NCBI RefSeq assembly: GCF_963678635.1
Contig: NC_087071.1
Location: forward strand, 37,286,438 to 37,350,437
Reading direction: 5' to 3'
Length of the DNA stretch: 64,000 nucleotides
Origin: Symsagittifera roscoffensis
Taxonomy: Eukaryota; Xenacoelomorpha; Acoela; Convolutidae
The notes beneath the pieces are model-generated. The model did no database searches, was not told the DNA's origin, and saw nothing but the letters and a program-made list of their open reading frames with translations. A program made the position numbers and the translations under genes. Positions 40,794-50,011 of this stretch are shown here, one piece after another; the first letter of the stretch is position 1; each line of letters begins with the position of its first letter.

Positions 40794-43020
40794 ATGTCAC
40801 AGATTTGTTTTTCCGTGTCGCACGAGTCCCTCGCTGACTTCCTTTTCAGTTTGCGGACATGGCTGGTTATTCCCAGTTTGCGCCCATGGCTGATTTTTCC
40901 CAAAATGTGCCTGTCGCTGACTTTTTTTGGCAGCCCGCACAAGTCCGTCGCTGGTTTCTTTTTCAGGTTGCGCCTGTCGCTGATTTCTTCCAAGTTGAAC
41001 CCGTCGCTGACTTTATTGCCAGCTCGCATGAGTCCTTCGCTGACTTTTTTTTCATCTTGCGCCGGTCGCTGACATTTTTCACAGGTCGCGCCCGTTGTTT
41101 TTTTAATTCATGTTGCGCGCATCGCAGACTTTTTCCCAGGTCGCGCCAGTCGCTGACTTTTCCCTAGGTTAAGCATGTCGCAGATTTTTTTTTCCGTGTC
41201 ACACGAGTCCCTGGCTGGCTTCCTTTTCAGGTTGCGGACATGGCTGGTTATTCCCAGTTTGCGCCCGTCGCTAATTTTTCCCAAAATGTGCCTGTCGCTG
41301 ACTTTTTTTTGGCAGCACGCACAAGTCCGTCGCTGGTTTCTTTTTCAGGTTGCGCCCGTCGCTGATTTCTTCCAAGTTGAACCTGTCGCTGACTTTATTG
41401 CCAGCTCGCACGATTCCGTCGCTGACTTTTTTTTCAGCTTGCGCCGGTCGCTGACATTTTTCACAGGTCGCGCCCGTTGCTTTTTTTAATTCATGTTGCG
41501 CGCTTCGCAGGCTTTTTCTCAGGTCGCGCCCGTCCCTGATTTTTCCCTAGGCTACACATGTCACAGATTTGTTTTTCCGTGTCGCACGAGTCCCTCGCTG
41601 ACTTCCTTTTCAGGTTGCGGACATGGCTGGTTATTCCCAGTTTGCGCCCATCGCTGATTTTTCAAAAAAATGTGCCTGTCGCTGACTTTTTTTTGGCAGC
41701 CCGCACAAGTCCGTCGCTGGTTTCTTTTTCAGGTTGCGCTTGTCGCTAATTTCTTCCAAGTTGAACCCGTCGCTGACTTTATTGCCAGCTCGCATGAGTC
41801 CGTCGCTGACTTTTTTTTCATCTTGCGCCGGTCGCTGACCTTTTTCACAGGTCGCGCCCGTTGTTTTTTTAATTCATGTTGCGCGCATCGCAGACTTTTT
41901 CCCAGGTCGCGCCAGTCGCTGACTTTTCCCTAGGTTAAGCATGTCGCAGATTTTTTTTCCGTGTCGCACGAGTCCCTGGCTGACTTCCTTTTCAGGTTGC
42001 GGACATGGCTGGTTATTCCCAGTTTGGGCCTGTCGCTAATTTTTCCCAAAATGTGCCTGTCGCTGACTTTTTTTTGACAGCACGCACAAGTCCGTCGCTA
42101 GTTTCTTTTTCAGGTTGCGCCCGTCGCTGTTTTCTTCCAAGTTGAACCTGTCGCTGACTTTATTGCCAGCTCGCACGATTCCGTCGCTGACTTTTTTTTC
42201 AGCTTGCGCCGGTCGCTGACATTTTTCACAGGTCGCGCCCGTTGCTTTTTTTTAATTCATGTTGCGCGCATCGCAGGCTTTTTCCCAGGTCGCGCCCGTC
42301 CCTGATTTTTCCCTAGGTTACGCATGTCACAGATTTGTTTTTCCGTGTCGCACGAGTCCCTCGCTGACTTCCTTTTCAGGTTACGGACATGGCTGGTTAT
42401 TCCCAGTTTGCGCCCATCGCTGATTTTTCCCAAAATGTGCCTGTCGCTGACTTTTTTTTGGCAGCCGCACAAGTGCGTCGCTGGTTTCTTTTTCAGGTTG
42501 CGCTTGTTGCTGATTTCTTCCAAGTTGAACCCGTCGCTGACTTTATTGCCAGCTCGCATGAGTCCGTCGCTGACTTTTTTTTCATCTTGCGCCGGTCGCT
42601 GACCTTTTTCACAGGTCGCGCCCGTTGTTTTTTTAATTCATGTTGCGCGCATCGCAGACTTTTTCCCAGGTCGCGCCAGTCGCTGGCTTTTCCCTAGGTT
42701 AAGCATGTCGCAGGTTTTTTTTTCCGTGTCGCACGAGTCCCTGGCTGACTTCCTTTTCAGGTTGCGGACATTGCTGGTTATTCCCAGTTTGCGCCCGTCG
42801 CTGATTTTTCCCAAAATGTGCCTGTCGCTGACTTTTTTTTGGCAGCCCGCACAAGTCTGTCGCTGGTTTCTTTTTCAGGTTGCGCCCGTCGCTGATTTCT
42901 TCCAAGTTGAACCTGTCGCTGACTTTATTGCCAGCTCGCACGATTCCGTCGCTGACTTTTTTTTCAGCTTGCGCCGGTCGCTGACATTTTTCACAGGTCG
43001 CGCCCGTTGCTTTTTTTAAT
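40794..43020 (+). repeat. Dimeric higher-order repeat (~382 + ~383 bp)
   Basis: Blocks start with parallel landmarks at 40794, 41175, 41558, about 41941, 42324 and 42705. Steps are about 381-383 bp, and alternate blocks are most alike (764-766 bp apart). The two types differ, for example, in TTGTTTTTCCGTG versus TTTTTTTTCCGTG and in CTCGCATGAG versus CTCGCACGATT. All carry an array-local unit, CGGACATGGCTGGTTATTCC, followed by TTCCCAAAATGTGCCTGTCG. The same alternation returns at 44009, about 44390, 44773 and later. Confidence 0.8.
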
Positions 43021-46000
43021 TCATGTTGCGCGCATCGCACGCTTTTTTCCAGGTCGCGCCCGTCCCTGATTTTTCCCTAGGTTACGCAAGTCGCAGATTT
43101 TTTTTTCCGGGTCGCACCAGTCCGTCGCTGACTTTTTTAGGTTGCAGACATCGCTGGGTTTTTCCCAGGTTGCGCCCGTCGCTGACTTTTCCAGGTTCTG
43201 CCTGGAATGACTTTTTGCCAGCTCGCACGAGTCCGTCGCTGACTTCCTTTTCAGATTGCGGTCATGGCTGGCTTTTTCCCAGTTTGCGCATGTCGCTTAT
43301 TTTTTTTCCAGATCACAAGAGTCCGTTGCTGACTTCATTTTCAGGTTGCGCCGTCGGCCTGTCGCTGATTTTTCCCCTGGTTGCGCATGTCGCTGACTTT
43401 TTTGCCGGCTGGCATGAGTCCGTCGCTGATTTTTTTTTCCAGGTAGCGCCCGCCGCTGATTTTATCCAAGTTGTGCCGGTCGCTGATTTTATTGCGAGCA
43501 CGAGTCCGTCTGTGGCTTCTTTTTTTCCGTGTAGCACGAGTACCTCACTGACTTCCTTTTCAGGTTGCGGACATGGCTGGTTTTTTCCCAGTTTGCGTCC
43601 GTCGCTGATTTTTCCCAAAATGTGCCTGTCGCTGACTTTTTTTGGCAGCTCGCAGAAGTCCGTCGCTGGTTTCTTTTTCAGGTAGCGCCCGTCGCTGATT
43701 TCTTCCAAGTTGGGCCTGTCACTGACTTTATTGCCAGCTCGAACGAGTCCGTCGCTGACTTTTTTTCAGCTTGCTCCGGTCGCTGACATTTTTCACAGGT
43801 CGCGCCCGTTGCTTATTTCTCCCTAGGTTACGCATGTCGCGGATTTTTTTTCCGGGTCGCACCAGTCCGTCGCTGACTTCTTTTTCAGGTTGCGCCCGTC
43901 GATGACATTTTCACAGGTTGCGCCCGTTGCTTACTTCTATTTCATGTTGCGCGCCTCAGTGACTTTTTCACAGGTCGCGCCAGTCGCTGACTTTTCCCTA
44001 GGTTACGCATGTCACAGATTTGTTTTTCCGTGTCGCACGAGTCCCTCGCTGACTTCCTTTTCAGGTTGCGGTCATGGCTGGTTATTCCCAGTTTGCGCCC
44101 ATGGCTAATTTTTCCCAAAATGTGCCTGTCGCTGACTTTTTTTGGCAGCCCGCACAAGTCCGTCGCTGGTTTCTTTTTCAGGTTGCGCCTGTCGCTGATT
44201 TCTTCCAAGTTGAACCCGTCGCTGACTTTATTGCCAGCTCGCATGAGTCCTTCGCTGACTTTTTTTTCATCTTGCGCCGGTCGCTGACATTTTTCACAGG
44301 TCGCGCCCGTTGTTTTTTTAATTCATGTTGCGCGCATCGCAGACTTTTTCCCAGGTCGCGCCAGTCGCTGACTTTTCCCTAGGTTAAGCATGTCGCAGAT
44401 TTTTTTTCCGTGTCGCACGAGTCCCTGGCTGGCTTCCTTTTCAGGTTGCGGACATGGCTGGTTATTCCCAGTTTGCGCCCGTAGCTAATTTTTCCCAAAA
44501 TGTGCCTGTCGCTGACTTTTTTTTGGCAGCACGCACAAGTCCGTCGCTGGTTTCTTTTTCAGGTTGCGACCGTCGCTGATTTCTTCCAAGTTGAACCTGT
44601 CGCTGACTTTTTTGCCAGCTCGCACGATTCCGTCGCTGACTTGTTTTTCAGCTTGCGCCGGTCGCTGACGTTTTTCACAGGTCGCGCCCTTTGCTTTTTT
44701 TTAATTAATGTTGCGCGCATCGCAGGCTTTTTCCCAGGTCGCGCCCGTCCCTGATTTTTCCCCAGGTTACGCATGTCACAGATTTGTTTTTCCGTGTCGC
44801 ACGAATCCCTCGCTGACTTCCTTTTCAGGTTGCGGACATGGCTGGTTATTCCCAGTTTGCACCCATCGCTGATTTTTCTCAAAATGTGCCTGTCGCTGAC
44901 TTTTTTTTGGCAGCCCGCACAAGTGCGTCGCTGGTTTCTTTTTCAGGTTGCGCTTGTCGCTGATTTCTTCCAAGTTGAACCCGTCGCTGACTTTATTGCC
45001 AGCTCGCATGAGTCCGTCGCTGACTTTTTTTTCATCTTGCGCCGGTCGCTGACCTTTTTCACAGGTTGCGCGCATCGCAGATTTTTTAATTCATGTTGCG
45101 CGCATCGCAGGCTTTTTCCCAGGTCGCGCCCGTCCCTGATTTTTCCCCAGGTTACGCATGTCACAGATTTGTTTTTCCGTGTCGCACGAATCCCTCGCTG
45201 ACTTCCTTTTCAGGTTGCGGACATGGCTGGTTATTCCCAGTTTGCACCCATCGCTGATTTTTCCCAAAATGTGCCTGTCGCTGACTTTTTTTGGCAGCCC
45301 GCACAAGTGCGTCGCTGGTTTCTTTTTCAGGTTCCGCTTGTCGCTGATTTCTTCCAAGTTGAACCCGTCGCTGACTTTATTGCCAGCTCGCATGAGTCCG
45401 TCGCTGACTTTTTTTTCATCTTGCGCCGGTCGCTGACCTTTTTCACAGGTTGCGCGCATCGCAGATTTTTTAATTCATGTTGCGCGCATCGCAGATTTTT
45501 TCCCAGGTCTTGCCAGTCGCTGACTTTTCCCTAGGTTAAGCATGTCGCAGATTTTTTTTCCGTGTCGCACGAGTCCCTGGCTGACTTCCTTTTCAGGTTG
45601 CGGACATGGCTGGTTATTCCCAGTTTGCGCCCGTCGCTGATTTTTCCCAAAATGTGCCTGTCGCTGACTTTTTTTTGGCAGCCCGCACAAGTCCGTCGCT
45701 GGTTTTTTTTTCAGGTTGCGCCCGTCGCTGATTTCTTCCAAGTTGAACCTGTCGCTGACTTTATTGCCAGCTCGCACGATTCCGTCGCTGACTTTTTTTT
45801 CAGCTTGCGCCGGTCGCTGACATTTTTCACAGGTCGCGCCCGTTGCTTTTTTTAATTCATGTTGCGCGCATCGCAGGCTTTTTCCCAGGTCGCGCCCGTC
45901 CCTGATTTTTCCCTAGGTTACGCAAGTCGCAGATTTTTTTTTCCGGGTCGCACCAGTCCGTCGCTGACTTTTTTAGGTTGCAGACATCGCTGGGTTTTTC

Positions 46001-46398
46001 CCAGGTTGCGCCCGTCGCTGACTTTTCCAGGTTCTGCCTGGAATGACTTTTTGCCAGCTCGCACGAGTCCGTCGCTGACTTCCTTTTCAGATTGCGGTCA
46101 TGGCTGGCTTTTTCCCAGTTTGCGCATGTCGCTTATTTTTTTTCTAGATCACAAGATTCCGTTGCTGACTTCATTTTCAGGTTGCGCCGTCGCTGACTTT
46201 TTTCAAAGGTCGCGCCTGTCGCTGATTTTTCCCCTGGTTGCGCATGTCGCTGACTTTTTTGCCGGCTCGCATGAGTTCGTCGCTGATTTTTTCCAGGTAG
46301 CGCCCGTCGCTGATTTTATCCAAGTTGTGCCGGTCGCTGACTTTATTGCGAGCACGAGTCCGTCTGTGGCTTCTTTTTTAGGTTACGCCCGTTGCTGA
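43019..46398 (+). repeat. Long-range duplicated array block, 2836-bp spacing
   Basis: About 43019-43500 recurs at about 45855-46370 with a landmark offset of 2836 bp. Both copies hold rare units such as AGGTTCTGCCTGGAATGAC and CCAGATCACAAGAG or its near variant CTAGATCACAAGATT. Between them lie another copy of the 40.4-kb block (offset 3097 from 40468 to 43565) and more 382-bp dimers. Confidence 0.7.
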
Positions 46399-47476
46399 CA
46401 TTTTTCAAGTTGTGCCTGTCGCTGAATTTTTTCCCAGGTTGTGCATGTCGCTGACTTTTTTCCAGATCACAAGAGACCATTGCTGACTTCATCTTCAGGT
46501 TGCGCCGTCGCTGACTTTTTTCAAAGGTCGCGCCTGTCGCTGATTTTTCCCCTGGTTGCGCATGTCGCTGACTTTTTCGCCTGCTTGCACGAGTCCGTCG
46601 CTGACTTCTTTCCGTGTCGCACAAATCCGTGGCTGACTTCCTTTTCAGGTTGCGGACATTGCTGGCTTTTTTCACAGGTCGCATCTGTCGCTGACTTTTA
46701 TTTCAGAATGCGCACATCGCTGAAATTTTCCCAGGTCGCGCCCGTTGCTGATTTTTCCTCAGGTTACCCAAGTCGCTGTTTTCTGCCGGGTTGCACTAGT
46801 CCGTCGCTGAATTCTTTTTCAGATTGCGCCCCGTCGCTGACTTCTTTTTCACAGGTCGCGCCCGTCGCTGATTTTTCCTCAGGTTATGCAGGTCGCTGAT
46901 TTTTTTTTCGGGATCCCACGAGTCCGTCGCTGACTTCCTTTTCAGATTGCGGACATGGCTGGCTTTTTCCCAGTTTGCGCCCGTTGCTCAATTTTCCCCC
47001 AGGTTACGCATGTCGCTGATTTTTTTTTGCCTGCTCGCATGAGTTCGTCTCTGACTTCTTCTTAAGGTTGCGACGGCCATTGAATTGTTCCAAGTTATGC
47101 CTGTGGCTGACTTTTTTCCCAGGTTGCGCAGGTCGCTTATTTTTGTTCCAGATCACAAGAGTACGTTGCTGACTTCATTTTCAGTTTGCGCCGTCGCTGA
47201 CTTCTTTCAAACGTCGCGCCTGTCGCTGATTTTTCCCCTGTTTGCGCATGTCACTGACTTTTTTCCAATTTGTGCCTGTCGCTGAATTTTTTCCCAAGTT
47301 GTGCTTGTCGCTGACTTTTTTTAAAGATCACAAGAGACCGTTGCTGACTTCATCTTCAGGTTGCGCCGTCGCTGACTCTTTTCAAAGGTCGCGCCTGTCG
47401 CTGATTTTTCCCCTGGTTGCTCTCGTTTTTGACTTTAATTCCAAGTTAAACTCGTCGCTGGTTTTTGGCCAGTTCT

Positions 47477-47998
47477 TAACAGTTGACATAGTCTCGGTCT
47501 CTGTAGTCTGGAATTACTCAGTTTTAGATGACTTCATCTAAACGTGATTGATATCAACAGCGATCGTTAACAAGTCGAACCACAAGCTCAAAGGACTTAT
47601 TGCAGCTTCTGATATCGTTGTACCATTAATATTGCGCATTGCTGTCATAGCAACACAAACTGTTTGAAGTCGAAACAAGGCCCTTTATTGCTTTGGATTG
47701 AAACTGGATTATACCTCAAAGGATGAATATATGAAACATGTATGATTACTTTCTTCTTCAATGCCATCTCGAGTTTCTCCGTTCGTGACAAAAATTTGAA
47801 AGTCTCGACGTTGGCAAATCTGCGGACAAGGATTCGTTATGTACAGGTGCTTTGAAATTCTCAACGCTACATCCGATTTGTTTTTTTTTGGAGCTACATC
47901 CAGTGAATATTTATTTAGCCATTGTCGCCTGCTCATCGGGCGCCTGCCTTGGTGCCTTGGTTGGAAAATATAAGTATATCATTTAACTACTCACCACC
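47477..47998. other. Post-array tail without a recognised gene
   Basis: Monomer structure stops near 47476. The tail holds a perfect 9-bp inverted repeat (TTTAGATGA, 2-base loop, TCATCTAAA) at 47523-47542. An ATG-started minus-strand frame of 75 codons (47709-47936) is also present. I recognise no domain in it and there is no supporting splice or promoter signal, so I do not call it a gene. Confidence 0.5.
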
Positions 47999-48328
47999 AG
48001 GTCCCCCCTTTGATACTTTTTCAGAAATCCATTTTTGGCCGACCGACCCTAAACTTTTTCTAAAGGCGCCTCTGGCGCCAATATATACTAACTTGAGGGG
48101 GAGCGCGCGCCAAAACAAACGCGATTTTTTTTGTCAAAATTTTTCAAAAAGTGCCCAGAAAATTTAGCCAAAAGGGGGCAAAAAAGTGCTTCGGGAGAGC
48201 TCCAAAAATCAATTTAGTCGACCTAAAATAAAAAAAAAGGGCGTCAAAATTTTCGAATTTTTTTTGAAGATCCTAGATCCGCCCCTTCCCCCCCCCCCCC
48301 TCTCGAGAAAATCCTAGATCCGCCCCTG
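47999..48328 (+). repeat. Dispersed repeat, right copy
   Basis: This is the second copy of the element at 1-339, same orientation. It carries the GGCGCCAATATAT and GAGCGCGCGCC blocks. Its 3' end is partly duplicated: GATCCTAGATCCGCCCCTT, a run of 13 C at 48288-48300, then a second AATCCTAGATCCGCCCCTG end. The large array is therefore bracketed by two directly oriented copies of one element. Confidence 0.75.
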
Positions 48329-48530
48329 CTCACCACCATATGATTGCTTTTCTGCTTAAGGGGAATGTGAAATGTGCTAAGTAACCTTCAGTGCTACTTA
48401 TGTTTTTTTTGTGTAAATAAAAATACCTGCCAAACGTGCATCGGCTTTAGGATCTCTCTGACTTCAGTCTGTGTTCTCTTTGAAAACCATTCCTAATTCA
48501 ACTACTTAATCAGAGTTTTATCATTTAGTT
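48329..48530. other. AT-rich spacer
   Basis: No gene or repeat structure is recognised between the dispersed repeat and the 741-bp duplication. Confidence 0.5.
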
Positions 48531-49271
48531 AGCAGTTTCCTTAATACCTTAAATGTCTCTTAATTTTTAGTCTTAGTTTAAAAGTCTACTACGGCTTAGT
48601 AGTATAGATATGTGCACTTGTACACATTCGTAAACTAGTCTTAGTTTAAGTAACTTTTTTATCCGTGTTAATGAAAACATTTTCCCTGAATATCATTATT
48701 TCTTACACTCTCAATTAATTTTAAAAATTCCGGTAAAGCATATAACACGAACTATCTTAATGGAAATTGAAAGAAGAAATCAAAGCAGAAAAAAAGCGTT
48801 TTTCGATGCATTTTCTTTCAGCGCATCGTTGTATCGAGCAGATAGTCAAGTTAGCCAAGTTTATCTAGGTAATTTTGTATCAGTCGCAGACGTTTTTTTG
48901 ACAGCCAGGACGTGACGTTTACAGACCTTTTTGTTTTTCGGCGGCGCGCAACGGCATCTCATTGTCTTTTTATGGACATAGTGAACTTTATTGGTGAGAA
49001 AATTAGCGTAAATTCGAAAATAGCTATCACGTTTTTTTTATTGAGTCAATGCAATTCTAACAAAAACTTGAAAATCCGGTTCCTTTTTGTCTAAACTTAG
49101 TCGTACAAAATCAAATTAAAAGTTTAAATCTCTGAAACGCTCTAAAACAAGCCATCTCCCTCTCCCATTCTCCTCTGTCTGGGATTTGATCAGACAGTAA
49201 TCATGTTAGTACGTTTCTTTTCAGATCTGCATTTTCACGAGTACGAGTTCATTGGGTCATCAATCACACTT
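48531..49271 (+). repeat. 741-bp tandem duplication, copy 1
   Basis: This copy is nearly identical to 49272-50011. Starts (AGCAGTTTCCTTAATACC) and ends (CATTGGGTCATCAATCACA) are offset by 741 bp. Only a few substitutions and one or two homopolymer length differences are seen. It holds one stretch resembling an array monomer (48882-48912) and a short frame (48912-49094, 60 codons) that I regard as chance; a one-base T-run difference interrupts the equivalent frame in copy 2. Confidence 0.9.
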
Positions 49272-50011
49272 AGCAGTTTCCTTAATACCTTAAATGTCTC
49301 TTAATTTTTAGTCTTAGTTTAAAAGTCTACTACGGCTTAGTAGTATAGATATGTGCACTTGTACACATTCGTAAACTAGTCTTAGTTTAAGTAACTTTTT
49401 TATCCGTGTTAACGAAAACATTTTCCCTGAATATCATTATTTCTTACACTCTCAATTAATTTTAAAAATTTCGGTAAAGCATATAACACGAACTATCTTA
49501 ATGGAAATTGAAAGAAGAAATCAAAGCAGAAAAAAAGCGTTTTTCGATGCATTTTCTTTCAGCGCATCGTTGTATCGAGCAGATAGTCAAGTTAGCCAAG
49601 TTTATCTAGGTAATTTTGTATCAGTCGCAGACGTTTTTTTGACAGCCAGGACGTGACGTTTACAGTCCTTTTTGTTTTTCGGTGGCGCGCAACGGCATCT
49701 CATTGTCTTTTTATGGTTATAGTGAACTTTATTGGTGAGAAAATTAGCGTAAATTCGAAAATAGCTATCACGTTTTTTTTTATTGAGTCAATGCAATTCT
49801 AACAAAAACTTGAAAATCCGGTTCCTTTTGTCTAAACTTAGTCGTACAAAATCAAATTAAAAGTTTAAATCTCTGAAACGCTCTAAAACAAGCCATCTCC
49901 CTCTCCCATTCTCCTCTGTCTGGGATTTGATCAGACAGTAATCATGTTAGTACGTTTCTTTTCAGATCTGCATTTTCACGAGTACGAGTTCATTGGGTCA
50001 TCAATCACAAT
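49272..50011 (+). repeat. 741-bp tandem duplication, copy 2
   Basis: Direct adjacent copy of 48531-49271. Differences include CCGGTAAAGC to TCGGTAAAGC, GGCGGCGCGC to GGTGGCGCGC, and single-base changes in T-runs. High identity indicates a recent duplication or an assembly artefact. Confidence 0.9.

Larger units (their letters stand above)
468..47476 (+). repeat. 47-kb tandem array of ~30-bp monomers (satellite)
   Basis: Head-to-tail monomers of about 28-33 bp share the core GTCGCTGA, then a pyrimidine tract, then CAGGT(T/C)GCGCCC. A clean example is 2768-2796. Recurrent monomer classes are: the CTGACTTCTTTTTCAG class; CTGATTTTTCCCCAGGTTACGCA; CTGATTTTTTTTCCGGGTCGCACGAG split over the unit end; CTGACTTTTTTCACAGGTCGCGCC; and a TCCAAGTTGTGCCTATCGATGA class followed by TTTTTTGCCAGCTCGCACG. 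The classes follow one another in a repeated order, giving composite blocks of about 350-385 bp that were amplified into larger repeats. All units have the same polarity, so the plus strand is T-rich throughout. The array is CpG-rich, and variants cluster at CpG sites. The edges (468-5400, 46400-47476) and the 37500-40400 segment are more degenerate than the rest. I see no embedded gene or transposon. The many short frames, some over 150 codons, differ only by repeat phase and have low-complexity products, so they are not called as genes. I do not recognise this satellite. Confidence 0.95.

Noticed and set aside
43023-43685. 220-codon plus-strand open frame rich in Phe, Ser and Ala
   Set aside because: Same cause: tandem units with few in-frame stops. 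A related copy at 45859-46398 has indels that change the frame freely, so there is no selection for a protein.
468-47476. CRISPR array
   Set aside because: Units are contiguous and diverged, with no constant repeat alternating with unique spacers, and the rest of the window is eukaryotic.
47523-47542. Helitron 3' terminus
   Set aside because: A hairpin is present, but I see no CTRR end after it and no TC start at the left border.
47709-47936. 75-codon minus-strand ATG frame after the array
   Set aside because: No recognisable domain, signal or splice context; length is within chance expectation for AT-moderate DNA.
1-48328. Flanking dispersed repeats as long terminal repeats of one giant element
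   Set aside because: The copies are clearly diverged, lack TG...CA ends that I can see, and enclose no retroelement genes. A shared dispersed repeat is the simpler explanation.
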